From Lachnospiraceae bacterium (GTDB taxonomy: Bacteria > Bacillota > Clostridia > Lachnospirales > Lachnospiraceae): a stretch of DNA of 39,587 nt. A program made the position numbers and the translations under genes. The notes beneath the pieces were generated by a model. That model was not told the DNA's origin. It ran no database searches and saw nothing but the letters and a program-made list of their open reading frames with translations. This document shows, in pieces, positions 32,909 through 39,587 of this stretch. Every line of letters begins with the position of its first letter. The first letter of the stretch is position 1. The stretch spans positions 1-39,587 of the forward strand of contig JAFRWW010000025.1 of assembly GCA_017441585.1 (NCBI GenBank), in the 5' to 3' direction.

Positions 32909-34567
32909 ATGAAATCTTATACATGTAAATGCGATCAAAAAGAAATTCCGGGAGTTCTGGATCATATTCAGGAGTGTCTTGTAAAGAAAAAGCTTGATAA
33001 GAAAAAACGCGTTCGTGCCATGCTGGTTGCCGAGGAGATTCTTGGCGAGTTATGTCGGAACGCTAAGGAAGGAAGCCAGATCCGCGTAGACGTCGGAGGC
33101 ATCCTGGGAAATATTGAGATACGTTACAGGTGTAACGGTAAGCTGTTTTATGTCTCTGATATTCAAGAGAGAATGCTCTTTACAGAGAATGACAAGGATA
33201 ATGATGAGGCTAATATAGTCATACGGGATCTGATGGAACGGCTTTTCGGCGATACCATCAGTATACGAAATGACAGGGGAGTAAACAATGTAACCCAGAC
33301 CGTAAAAAAGTCAGCATATATATCTCTTATCTATACCCTTGCCGCCCTGGTGCTCGGTGTGATTACAGGACTTCTCATCCAGTCTTTTCTTCCGGCCGAA
33401 ACCGGTAAAGCCATTTTCGGAGCTGTCTTTATACCGATCTATACAGTATTCATCAACGCACTGAAAATGATAGTCGGTCCTCTCGTATTCTTTTCGATCG
33501 CGGCAAGTATTTCGGAGTTTTCGGATCTGAACGCTTTGGGACGCCTGGCGGGGCAGAATATAATGATGTATGTGATAACCTCCATTATTGCCATCTGTGT
33601 CGGAATGCTGGCATACAGGATATTCCCAATAGGAAATCCGGATCTGGTCAAAGCGGTTAATGCCGAGGTGGCATCAGAAACCGTCGCAAAGGGAGAAGCC
33701 ACAAGCATATCCATAAAGGATACTCTGGTCAGTATCGTTCCCAGTGATGTGGTAACGCCATTTCAGAAGTCTGATATGCTGCAGATCATCTTTATGGCAG
33801 TCCTTCTGGGAATAGCAGCAGCTTCTCTTTCGGGAAAGGTTCCTTTGCTTCGGGATATGATAAGAGCAATGGATAAATGTTTTTCAAAGATTACGGGAGG
33901 CATAGTGACTTTTGTTCCTCTTATTGTCTTTTGTTCCATGGCCAAAATGATGCTCGGTATGAATCTGACGAACCTTAAGGATGTATTGATATGGACCCCT
34001 GTTATCTATTTTGGGGATATCATCATGATATGTATTTATCTCCTGATCCTGCTTGTTGTAGGAAGACTGAATCCGTTAAAATTTTTGGAAAACTTTTATC
34101 CTGCCATGTTATCGGGCTTTACACTTGCTTCCAGTAATGCTGCACTCCCCACTTCGATCAAGCAGTGTGAGCGTATGGGAATTTCTAAAAGAATATATTC
34201 CTTTTCCCTGCCTCTTGGCGCCACGATCAATATGGACGGGAATTGCATTACCCTGATCATATCGGCACTGTTTTTTGCCAGAATTTACGGAATACCTGTC
34301 ACAGCAAATATGCTGATCTCTCTGTTCATTGCCATTCTTGTGCTTTCAATGGGCAGCCCGGGTGTCCCCGGCGGAAATCTGGTATGCCTGACCCTTCTCA
34401 TCCCGCAGATCGGTGTTCCCGCCGAAGCGATCAGTCTTGTAATGGGTCTCTACCCCATAATCGGCATGATGCAGGTTATGGCAAACATAACCGGAGATGC
34501 GGTGGTAACAGCAGTTATCGCAAACCGGGCAGGCTTGCTTGATAAAGAAAAGTATAATAAGGCCTGA
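32909..34567 (+). CDS. Dicarboxylate/amino acid:cation symporter with added N-terminal domain
   Basis: A 552-residue protein. Residues about 135-545 are a DAACS/GltP-type (SLC1) transporter with hairpin motif SSNAALPTS, the ligand-binding helix LGATINMDGN and GSPGVPGGN. These carriers take up glutamate, aspartate, serine or C4-dicarboxylates with Na+ or H+. The first 130 residues are not normal for the family. They are soluble, with a helix KKRVRAMLVAEEILGELCRNA followed by strands and a further helix, which recalls the N-box and beta-sheet of RsbW-like histidine-kinase-type ATPases. Such a domain may gate the carrier in response to nucleotide or a partner. ATG 32909 follows GGGGGA, 15 bases after the previous gene. 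Confidence 0.85.
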   Translation: MKSYTCKCDQKEIPGVLDHIQECLVKKKLDKKKRVRAMLVAEEILGELCRNAKEGSQIRVDVGGILGNIEIRYRCNGKLFYVSDIQERMLFTENDKDNDEANIVIRDLMERLFGDTISIRNDRGVNNVTQTVKKSAYISLIYTLAALVLGVITGLLIQSFLPAETGKAIFGAVFIPIYTVFINALKMIVGPLVFFSIAASISEFSDLNALGRLAGQNIMMYVITSIIAICVGMLAYRIFPIGNPDLVKAVNAEVASETVAKGEATSISIKDTLVSIVPSDVVTPFQKSDMLQIIFMAVLLGIAAASLSGKVPLLRDMIRAMDKCFSKITGGIVTFVPLIVFCSMAKMMLGMNLTNLKDVLIWTPVIYFGDIIMICIYLLILLVVGRLNPLKFLENFYPAMLSGFTLASSNAALPTSIKQCERMGISKRIYSFSLPLGATINMDGNCITLIISALFFARIYGIPVTANMLISLFIAILVLSMGSPGVPGGNLVCLTLLIPQIGVPAEAISLVMGLYPIIGMMQVMANITGDAVVTAVIANRAGLLDKEKYNKA

Positions 34568-34599
34568 AGATATCTAAACTGTCTTGTCAAGAATTTGAT

Positions 34600-34628
34600 T
34601 TGACATTGTACTTAAGGAAGTGTATTTT
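34600..34628 (+). promoter_or_regulatory. Promoter of the AAA-like ATPase gene
   Basis: TTGACA (34600-34605) and TATTTT (34623-34628) with a 17-base spacer, inside the 124-base gap after the symporter. It marks the start of the accessory zone. Confidence 0.65.
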
Positions 34629-34691
34629 GTTACGCATCCTTGATTATTGAAGAGGTGTTAACGGCTTTTTCAGTGTGGAGATTAGGTTTAG

Positions 34692-36293
34692 ATGAAGTGT
34701 TTTAATACTACAGCGGTATGTGTGCCATCCAGGCATTATATGGTGGATATTTCCGGAAGAGTGGCTCAGATAAAGAGTCTTGTTGATGACGGTAAGTATT
34801 TCACTATAAACAGGGCCAGACAGTATGGTAAGACGACTACGCTGAATGAACTCAGGAAAGAACTGATCAAATATTATTATGTGGTTTCTTTGGATTTCCA
34901 GAGTATAGGTCAGTCCGGTTTCTCTACGGAAGAAAAATTTGTTCAGGAGTTTTGCAGATTATTATGGAATCGTATGAAACTTGATTCTATAGATCTGGAT
35001 GGTATCGCCGATTCTGTTAAAGAGTGGAAGGACAGTGCCGAGCCTCGGGTCAGGCTGGGTGAATTGTTTGATACTCTTATGGATTGGTGCGGGAACTGTG
35101 AAAAAGAGATCGTGCTTATCATAGATGAGGTGGATACCGCCACAAAAAACCAGGTTTTTCTCGATTTTCTGGCGCAGCTTCGTGATAAGTATATAAGCCG
35201 TGATACAGATGGAATAAAAACTTTTAAATCCGTAATCCTTGCAGGGGTTACGGACGTTAAGCGTATTAAAAATATAATACGTCAGGAGAAAGATTCAAAG
35301 GAAAACAGTCCCTGGAATATTGCAGCTGATTTTACGATAGATATGAGTCTTTCAAAAGAAGGTATACGGGGCATGCTCGATGAGTATGAGACAGATCATA
35401 ATACCGGAATGGATACTGAAAAAATAGCAGGGCTTATCCGGGAATACACAGGCGGATATCCTTTTCTTGTGAGCCGTATATGTGAACTTACAGATACTGT
35501 TTTTGTGCCGGAAAAGTATGATAGTCTCTCGGCTGCATGGACCGAAGATGGAATAAATGAAGCGGTAAAGAGGATAGTTTCGGAAGATAATACTTTGTTT
35601 GATTCCATTATGGGTAAACTCAGGGATATGCCCGGATTAAGGAATGATCTTAAGAGTATTCTCATTGATGGGGAGACGGTGGCACATCGCCCTGATAACG
35701 ATGAACAAAGACTTTTGAGAATGTATGGATTTATTATAAATGATCATAATACGGTGGCTGTTGCAAATCGTATCTTTGAAATGAGGCTGTACAATTTCTT
35801 TATCGGGGAGAGTAGGTTCAGTGATGAAATGAGGGGTAATGCCCTTGATAATAAGCCTGAATTCATAAGCGGCGGGGAATTGAATGTTCCGCTGATCATG
35901 CAGCGTTTTATTGAGACGCAAATGTATATAAGAAATCTTGATGACGAAACTGCTGAAAAGAAGTTTATTGAGGAAGAGGGCAGAGAGAAATTTCTTACGT
36001 ATCTGTCTCCGATAATCAATGGCGTGGGGACCTTCAGCGTGGAGGAGCAGACAAGAGATCGCAAACGCATGGATGTGGTGATCCATTACAACGGGAGACG
36101 ATACATTATTGAACTGAAGATATGGCATGGAGACAGGTATAACGAAAAAGGGGAAAAACAGATAATGGATTATATTGATCGGTTTGGATTAAAGGTCGGA
36201 TATATGCTCAGTTTCAGCTTTAATAAGAATAAGGATCCGGGAGTGGAAGAAGTACATATTGGCGATAAACTGATATACGAGGGTATCGTGTGA
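34692..36293 (+). CDS. AAA-like ATPase with PD-(D/E)XK-like C-terminus
   Basis: A 533-residue protein of the widespread AAA-ATPase-like/DUF1703-type group. The P-loop is shortened but readable (RQYGKTTTL, about 43-51), and Walker B is IVLIIDEVDTA near 150. The middle has the GGYPFLVSRICE element typical of these STAND/AAA-like proteins. Residues about 445-533 look like a PD-(D/E)XK nuclease domain (RMDVVIHYNGRRYIIELKIW with Asp and Glu-x-Lys, then KQIMDYIDRFG). Members are common in mobile and defence-rich regions of Clostridia and Bacteroides, and their function is not established. The HicB-like gene follows within 24 bases. Confidence 0.82.
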   Translation: MKCFNTTAVCVPSRHYMVDISGRVAQIKSLVDDGKYFTINRARQYGKTTTLNELRKELIKYYYVVSLDFQSIGQSGFSTEEKFVQEFCRLLWNRMKLDSIDLDGIADSVKEWKDSAEPRVRLGELFDTLMDWCGNCEKEIVLIIDEVDTATKNQVFLDFLAQLRDKYISRDTDGIKTFKSVILAGVTDVKRIKNIIRQEKDSKENSPWNIAADFTIDMSLSKEGIRGMLDEYETDHNTGMDTEKIAGLIREYTGGYPFLVSRICELTDTVFVPEKYDSLSAAWTEDGINEAVKRIVSEDNTLFDSIMGKLRDMPGLRNDLKSILIDGETVAHRPDNDEQRLLRMYGFIINDHNTVAVANRIFEMRLYNFFIGESRFSDEMRGNALDNKPEFISGGELNVPLIMQRFIETQMYIRNLDDETAEKKFIEEEGREKFLTYLSPIINGVGTFSVEEQTRDRKRMDVVIHYNGRRYIIELKIWHGDRYNEKGEKQIMDYIDRFGLKVGYMLSFSFNKNKDPGVEEVHIGDKLIYEGIV

Positions 36294-36317
36294 CGTTTAA
36301 AAAAAGGAGGAAGGGAA

Positions 36318-36668
36318 ATGATATATCCATTTTTTGTAGTGAATGAAAAATATGATAATCAAACTTATTGGGTTGCCAAGAGCTCATCTTTGAAGGGCTG
36401 TATTGGACAAGGGGAGTCCCCGGAAGAGGCTGTATCAGAACTTCAGGAGAATGAGTCTGCATGGCTTGAAACTGCTAAAGAAGTAGGTATCCCTATTCCG
36501 GAAATACCTGTAGATTCTTTAGAAAATTATAGTGGCAAGATGACTCTTAGGATTTCTCCGAGTGTTCATATGAAAGCGGCTCAAAGAGCAAGGCAAGAGG
36601 GTATTAGCCTTAATCAGTATGTGAATAATGCTATAGTTGCACAGAACGGGGTTGTAGCGATGCATTGA
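36318..36668 (+). CDS. HicB-like antitoxin, no HicA partner seen
   Basis: A 116-residue protein after a strong AAAGGAGG site. Residues 1-60 are the partially degraded RNase-H-like HicB fold (YWVAKSSSLKGCIGQGESPEEAVSELQEN). Residues 70-110 are a ribbon-helix-helix DNA-binding tail (MTLRISPSVHMKAAQRARQEGISLNQYVNNAI). HicB normally neutralises the mRNA interferase HicA and represses the pair. I find no HicA-like frame (about 60-80 residues with the GS(H/N) motif) on either side, so this is an orphan antitoxin or a regulator of the ATPase gene before it. It ends at a strong terminator. Confidence 0.83.
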   Translation: MIYPFFVVNEKYDNQTYWVAKSSSLKGCIGQGESPEEAVSELQENESAWLETAKEVGIPIPEIPVDSLENYSGKMTLRISPSVHMKAAQRARQEGISLNQYVNNAIVAQNGVVAMH

Positions 36669-36689
36669 TTGCTATGGGAAGGGCTGTTG

Positions 36690-36726
36690 GGCGTATCTGA
36701 CATTGTGTCGGATACGCCTTTTTTTT
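36690..36726 (+). terminator. Strong intrinsic terminator after the HicB-like gene
   Basis: GGCGTATCTGACA pairs with TGTCGGATACGCC (13 base pairs, one G-T) around a TTG loop and is followed by eight T. Confidence 0.95.
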
Positions 36727-36756
36727 GCCTTTTTCCACATGTCCTGGAGGTTTATT

Positions 36757-36867
36757 ATGGCAAAATGCGAAAACTGTAGGTGTAAAACATTGGTAAATAC
36801 TATTTCAGAGGTGAGACAAATTGTTCATGTTCCTCAGCATCATAAGCAAGATAAAGATAATACATGA
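36757..36867 (+). CDS. Small Cys-rich peptide, function unknown
   Basis: A 36-residue frame with a good ribosome site (TCCTGGAGG at 36742-36750, 6 bases before ATG). The N-terminus is MAKCENCRCK, with Cys4, Cys7 and Cys9 forming a tight metal-binding-like knot; the tail has three His and is charged. No family is recognised. It sits alone between a terminator and the HigB remnant. The well-placed ribosome site is the main support. Confidence 0.4.
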   Translation: MAKCENCRCKTLVNTISEVRQIVHVPQHHKQDKDNT

Positions 36868-36904
36868 ATAAAAGTGTCAAGAAAAAATCTATGTTTGCTT
36901 GACC

Positions 36905-36923
36905 TACCCTATAAAATAGGGTA
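36905..36923. promoter_or_regulatory. Palindromic operator candidate of the HigB/HigA-like locus
   Basis: TACCCTAT and ATAGGGTA flank AAA, a perfect 8-3-8 inverted repeat directly after TTGACC (36899-36904) and 14 bases before the toxin start. Antitoxins with a helix-turn-helix normally bind such repeats to repress their own operon. Confidence 0.6.
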
Positions 36924-36937
36924 AAATGGAGGCGCAA

Positions 36938-37166
36938 ATGATAAAAATGCGAACATTTATCGAAGTGCCAATGTTCACCAAAAAGTGGAAAGAACTGGGC
37001 TTTGATGATAATGATCTTTATGAGTTGGAAAAACAGATTTTGTACAATCCGGAAGCTGGAGTGATGATGGAAGGATCTGCAGGATAACCTCACAGATATG
37101 CAAAAGAAAATTCTTAAAACAAAAGTGAAAGAATTAAAAGAGTATGACAGGAGGCATAGACCATGA
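36938..37166 (+). pseudogene. RelE/HigB-type toxin gene with internal deletion
   Basis: The 5' part (ATG 36938, after ATGGAGG) encodes 49 residues typical of the RelE/HigB start: MRTFIEVPMFTKKWKEL, then QILYNPEAGVMMEGSAG, and stops at 37087. In another frame, 37083-37166 encodes DNLTDMQKKILKTKVKELKE followed by YDRRHRP, which is the C-terminal helix of the same family, and its TGA overlaps the antitoxin ATG as usual. About 30 or more middle residues that normally carry the basic, RNA-cutting strands (GGLRKIR type) are missing, and the two parts are out of frame. The toxin should be dead. Confidence 0.85.
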
Positions 37167-37486
37167 ATACTTTATTTGACGAGTTGAATGAAGCCTTAGA
37201 TTCTGCACTTCAAGCAAGACGTGATAATATCCCGTTAAGAACTGTGACCTTGTCTGTAGAACCTCTTCGTGATTATACACCTGAAGAGATCAAAGGAATC
37301 AGGAATAAATTTGGCTTTACGCAGAAAGGTTTTGCCATATATATGGGGGTATCACAAAAAACGGTTGAGGCATGGGAAAAAGGAACAAACAGACCAACCG
37401 GCCCGGTGAGACGTTTATTAACGATGATCGAAGGCGTAGAGAATAATGATTTCCCTTTTGCAATTGTCGAAAAAACAGGGAATTAA
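37163..37486 (+). CDS. HigA-like helix-turn-helix antitoxin
   Basis: A 107-residue protein, apparently intact, whose ATG overlaps the toxin stop (ATGA) and follows ACAGGAGG. Residues 55-100 form an Xre-type helix-turn-helix (IKGIRNKFGFTQKGFAIYMG, then VSQKTVEAWEKGTNRPTGPV), the standard DNA-binding part of antitoxins encoded after a RelE/HigB toxin. It would normally bind the toxin and the upstream palindrome. With the toxin gene broken it is a leftover, although it could still act as an anti-addiction or regulatory protein against related systems. Confidence 0.87.
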   Translation: MNTLFDELNEALDSALQARRDNIPLRTVTLSVEPLRDYTPEEIKGIRNKFGFTQKGFAIYMGVSQKTVEAWEKGTNRPTGPVRRLLTMIEGVENNDFPFAIVEKTGN

Positions 37487-37503
37487 AAAAATTCTTTTTC
37501 TGC

Positions 37504-37532
37504 TTGACAGTTGTTTCAAATTTATTTATTAT
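37504..37532 (+). promoter_or_regulatory. Strong promoter with no gene behind it
   Basis: TTGACA (37504-37509) and TATTAT (37527-37532) with a 17-base spacer. No open frame with a ribosome site follows before the next promoter at 37672, so any product would be a short RNA. Confidence 0.6.
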
Positions 37533-37539
37533 CATTAAC

Positions 37540-37670
37540 AAATCGGACGGATTAAATTCATTTCATATCCGGCCGCGGATTTCATAGCGACGCACGATCA
37601 TATCGTCGCGAAGATCCCATTTTAAAAATGTCACGAAGGTGCTGATTTGTGTTTAGAATCATACCTGAAT
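37540..37670 (+). ncRNA. Candidate small RNA between two promoters
   Basis: This 130-base stretch follows a good promoter and holds two possible hairpins: ATCCG/CGGAT near 37567-37580, and GCGACG/CGTCGC near 37588-37610 with inner pairing CGAT/ATCG. I see no coding frame, terminator or known RNA family. It could also be the decayed remains of a neighbouring gene. Confidence 0.25.
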
Positions 37671-37671
37671 C

Positions 37672-37699
37672 TTGACAATTATAAATAATTTGATACAAT
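37672..37699 (+). promoter_or_regulatory. Promoter of the type III antitoxin RNA
   Basis: TTGACA (37672-37677) and TACAAT (37694-37699) with a 16-base spacer. Transcription would begin near 37706, directly before the repeat-like RNA. Confidence 0.65.
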
Positions 37700-37705
37700 C
37701 ATAGC

Positions 37706-37806
37706 CAAAGGAGGGTCCTGCCTAAAGAAGTGGACGTTGAACAGAGTAGTGTCGCCTGTAAAGGTGAACTATGACAAGGGCTATGGAAACATAGCCCTTT
37801 TGTTTT
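37706..37806 (+). ncRNA. Probable type III (ToxI/antiQ-like) antitoxin RNA
   Basis: About 100 bases between a promoter and a terminator, directly before a ToxN/AbiQ-like gene, the standard order of ToxIN-type loci. Two imperfect repeats have a 34-base period: GCCTAAAGAAGTGGACGTTG at 37720 and GCCTGTAAAGGTGAACTATG at 37754, both going on with GA and AG. Known type III antitoxins are arrays of about 34-37 base repeats that fold into pseudoknots and wrap the toxin. The number of units here is small (about two) and they are diverged. The call depends on the toxin assignment. Confidence 0.6.
37776..37806 (+). terminator. Terminator between antitoxin RNA and toxin gene
   Basis: AAGGGCTATG pairs perfectly with CATAGCCCTT around a GAAA tetraloop, followed by TTGTTTT. 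In ToxIN systems a leaky terminator in this place sets the high RNA to toxin ratio. Confidence 0.92.
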
Positions 37807-37816
37807 AGGAGATTAT

Positions 37817-38002
37817 ATGGAACATGATTTTAATTTGTATTGGATTGACATGAAATATATACGCAATCTTCAGAATAAAGATAAACGTGTGTATAGCGTC
37901 AGTCCTCAGCAAGGAAAACAAAATAGACCTTATCTTGGAATTATAGTGCTTATACATGGTCAAAAATACTGTATTCCTCTTTCTAAGGTGAAAAATAAAT
38001 AG
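37817..38002 (+). pseudogene. ToxN/AbiQ-like toxin, truncated by an insertion sequence
   Basis: A 61-residue frame behind AGGAG (37807-37811). It matches the N-terminal third of ToxN/AbiQ endoribonucleases: LYWIDMKYIRNLQNKDKRVY (compare the family pattern F-x-I-x2-x-Y-I-x-Y-L), then NRPYLGIIVLIHGQKYCIPL, where the family has (R/K)PFxGIxLxIxxxKYxxPLSSPK. Full-length relatives have about 160-200 residues. Here the frame ends just after the PLS motif and the transposase end lies 22 bases further. The simplest reading is that the insertion sequence cut the gene near 37990-38005. The rest may lie beyond the right edge of the window. Confidence 0.7.
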
Positions 38003-38024
38003 TGCTTGCTCAATAACACAGCTT

Positions 38025-39470
38025 CTAAAAAGCGAAGCCTAAAACCATATTTTCATGCAGATTTTTCTGCCTATTGCACCTTGAAAAAATCGAAATCAAA
38101 TATAGCAAAAAACGAACCGCCATCAAGTGGCTGATATTCATTGCCAGGATTGATAACGCTATCGAACTGCGGGTGGTTGTATCCAGCTTTGTATGGATCA
38201 ACCCCATACCGAAACAACGCTTCGCCAAGCTGAATCCTCTTTCCACTTTGATACGATCGGTATTGTCGATATATGACTGTACCTTTTCTTCCTTGGAAAG
38301 CTGCTTGGGACGGCCAAGTGCCGGCCCGGAGATTCTTATTCCATGTGCTTTGCAAAAAGCTCGGTTGGCTCGGTTTCGGTATATCTGATCTACCAACACA
38401 CGTTCAGGATAATGTCCTGTTCTTTCCCTGTATTTTTCGATGGTTCCGATCAGAACATCGCATTCATTGTATGCATCAAAGGATAAGCGTTCCAATCGTG
38501 CAAAGCCGGTTTCATCAATACTCATATCCAGCTTTGCGCCAAACTCCGTGGGCGCCTTTGCCTTTCCACGAACGATAGGCCGGATATATGGCTGACTGAT
38601 GCTGACGATCCGATCCTTTACGCTGTGGACCTTATTCCGATACATGTAGTCTTGCTGCTCGAAGAGTTCACGGATGGTTTGAATCCGTTGAAGCTGTTTC
38701 TTTGTAAACCGGATATCATCCTGCTCCATAAGAAGCTCAACATGACCGAGATCCCTCTTCACATACTGCAGCTGCTTTTTGATCGCTTTGCGGATCTTTT
38801 TAGCGGAACGTTTTCTGCATTTAGCCAGAGCCAGATAATCATTTCGAGCATTCTTGCGGTACATCCGCGGTTTGTAATAGTTGTATTCATAGCAGACTGT
38901 ATCAATGATAGCTTCAAGGTTCTCTCTGGCTTCATTCAACAGGTTCACATCCTGTGGATAGGATATCTGCTGTGGAGCACAGGTGGCATCCAGTATGATG
39001 GTGCCTTTATTATCTGATGATGTTGTTCCATCATCACCGCCGTTTCCACCTGCAAAAGGATCATCCGGAGTATTGTATTCGGCGATCATCTCATTGATCT
39101 CCATCAGGATATCATCCGTGAGACGTTTCCTAAATTCTACCAGCAGTGAAGGCACGAAGGGCGCCTCCGTCTGGTAACCAGGAAGGCCAATGAAGTATTG
39201 ATAATACGGATTCTCCTGAATCTGTTCCACCAGTTCACGATCGGAATACTCATATTTCTTTTGAATGATCAGTGAACCAAGTGCTACCTGCAATGGTTTG
39301 GCGGGCATCCCTGTATGACTTGGGAAAAGAGATGCATATCTTTTTTCTATATCAGCCCAGGGAATTGTTTCTGCCATCTTGACCCAGCGATTATCTGGAT
39401 TCATTTTCAGCCCGATTGGTTGATTAAAGTCCGAAAGTGAAAGCTGACGATTTCGATTTGTTTTGTACAT
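38025..39470 (-). CDS. IS5/IS1182-like DDE transposase
   Basis: A 481-residue transposase on the minus strand. ATG at 39470 follows CGGAGA. The N-terminal DUF772-type domain is clear (KPLQVALGSLIIQKKYEYSD, then RELVEQIQENPYYQYFIGL and FRKRL). The catalytic triad fits Asp in IILDATCAP, Asp in RVLVDQIYRNRANR and Glu in KVERGFSLAKR. The frame is complete, so the element may be active. The DDE domain is split by a long helical insert (about residues 180-300) as in related clostridial elements. It ends close to the broken ToxN-like gene in the opposite orientation. Confidence 0.92.
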   Translation of the reverse strand: MYKTNRNRQLSLSDFNQPIGLKMNPDNRWVKMAETIPWADIEKRYASLFPSHTGMPAKPLQVALGSLIIQKKYEYSDRELVEQIQENPYYQYFIGLPGYQTEAPFVPSLLVEFRKRLTDDILMEINEMIAEYNTPDDPFAGGNGGDDGTTSSDNKGTIILDATCAPQQISYPQDVNLLNEARENLEAIIDTVCYEYNYYKPRMYRKNARNDYLALAKCRKRSAKKIRKAIKKQLQYVKRDLGHVELLMEQDDIRFTKKQLQRIQTIRELFEQQDYMYRNKVHSVKDRIVSISQPYIRPIVRGKAKAPTEFGAKLDMSIDETGFARLERLSFDAYNECDVLIGTIEKYRERTGHYPERVLVDQIYRNRANRAFCKAHGIRISGPALGRPKQLSKEEKVQSYIDNTDRIKVERGFSLAKRCFGMGLIHTKLDTTTRSSIALSILAMNISHLMAVRFLLYLISIFSRCNRQKNLHENMVLGFAF

Positions 39471-39527
39471 TTGGAATCTCCGAAGTGCAAGGTTTTTTGA
39501 GAAAATGAAACATTTTCATGCACTTCC

Positions 39528-39556
39528 ATTATACCAAAAATATGCTGAAACGTCAG
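39528..39556 (-). promoter_or_regulatory. Transposase promoter
   Basis: Read on the minus strand, CTGACG (39556-39551) and TATAAT (39533-39528) are 17 bases apart, about 60 bases before the transposase start. Confidence 0.65.
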
Positions 39557-39587
39557 TAAAACAAAGGACTTTCGGCGGATTTATTCA

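Larger units (their letters stand above)
38003..39587 (-). mobile_element. IS5/IS1182-like insertion sequence, right end not determined
   Basis: The transposase gene with its own promoter fills this stretch to the window edge. The left boundary is set only by the break of the ToxN-like frame, between about 37990 and 38010. I could not identify terminal inverted repeats or a target duplication, and the right end may be outside the window. A small hairpin (GAAAATG/CATTTTC, 39501-39517) lies in the leader upstream of the transposase. Confidence 0.75.

Noticed and set aside
36899..36927. TTGACC and TAAAAT, 17 bases apart, as the promoter of the HigB-like gene
   Set aside because: Transcription would start too close to the start codon and leave the ribosome site outside the RNA; only the palindrome was kept as a feature.
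1..39587. tRNA, rRNA and known riboswitches
   Set aside because: I looked for tRNA-like ends and common riboswitch cores in the gaps and saw none; a covariance-model search would be needed to be sure.

Overview
The window looks like chromosome of a low-to-moderate GC Gram-positive anaerobe of the Clostridia, most likely a Lachnospiraceae-type gut or rumen bacterium. The grounds are strong AGGAGG-type ribosome sites, the end of a firmicute-like lepA, a YtrA-type GntR/ABC operon and the many relatives I recognise from that group. This is inferred from protein character only; no rRNA or tRNA gene was seen.

Layout. 1-119 is the end of lepA. 324-5370 is a signalling and envelope block: an HD-GYP-like protein, a PilT-like ATPase, an MscS channel with an extra C-terminal domain and a receiver/GGDEF protein. 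Three of these four have lost hallmark catalytic residues. 5380-5505 is a remnant of a YjdI-type iron-sulfur protein. 5733-18594 is a RiPP (ribosomally made, post-translationally modified peptide) cluster of the NHLM/Nif11 type. It has a very short membrane-fusion-like protein, a C39 peptidase/ABC exporter, a second NHLM-type ABC protein, three closely related radical SAM-SPASM enzymes, one Nif11-type precursor, a pseudo-radical-SAM-SPASM protein with an unknown N-terminal module, and a standalone protein that appears to share that module. 18690-19961 is an MTA/SAH deaminase-like amidohydrolase. From about 10387 to 19961 the DNA is clearly richer in G+C than on either side, so the modification genes and the amidohydrolase look like an import joined to less GC-rich exporter genes.

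20076-23630 is a self-regulated GntR-ABC operon with a visible operator and terminator. 23829-34567 holds housekeeping and envelope genes: rlmN, an HdeD-like membrane protein, a UbiB-like kinase, cardiolipin synthase, an ABCG-like half-transporter pair, an HD-GNAT fusion and a dicarboxylate/amino-acid symporter with an added N-terminal domain.

34692-39587 is an accessory zone: an AAA-like ATPase with a PD-(D/E)XK-like tail, an orphan HicB-like antitoxin, a RelE/HigB toxin gene with an internal deletion next to an intact HigA-like antitoxin, a probable type III (ToxIN/AbiQ-like) toxin-antitoxin locus cut off by an insertion sequence, and the IS5/IS1182-like transposase itself.

How the peptide cluster probably works (inference). 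The Nif11-type leader is recognised by one or more of the three SPASM radical SAM enzymes, which modify a short core of about 16 residues. The pseudo-enzyme and its module partner may act as scaffold, recognition factor or a second tailoring activity. The C39 domain cuts after the Gly-Gly site and the two ABC proteins export the product. The deaminase could remove MTA- or SAH-type by-products of SAM chemistry. The pseudo-radical-SAM fusion, its paralogous module and the three-enzymes-for-one-precursor arrangement are the best candidates for undescribed biology here.
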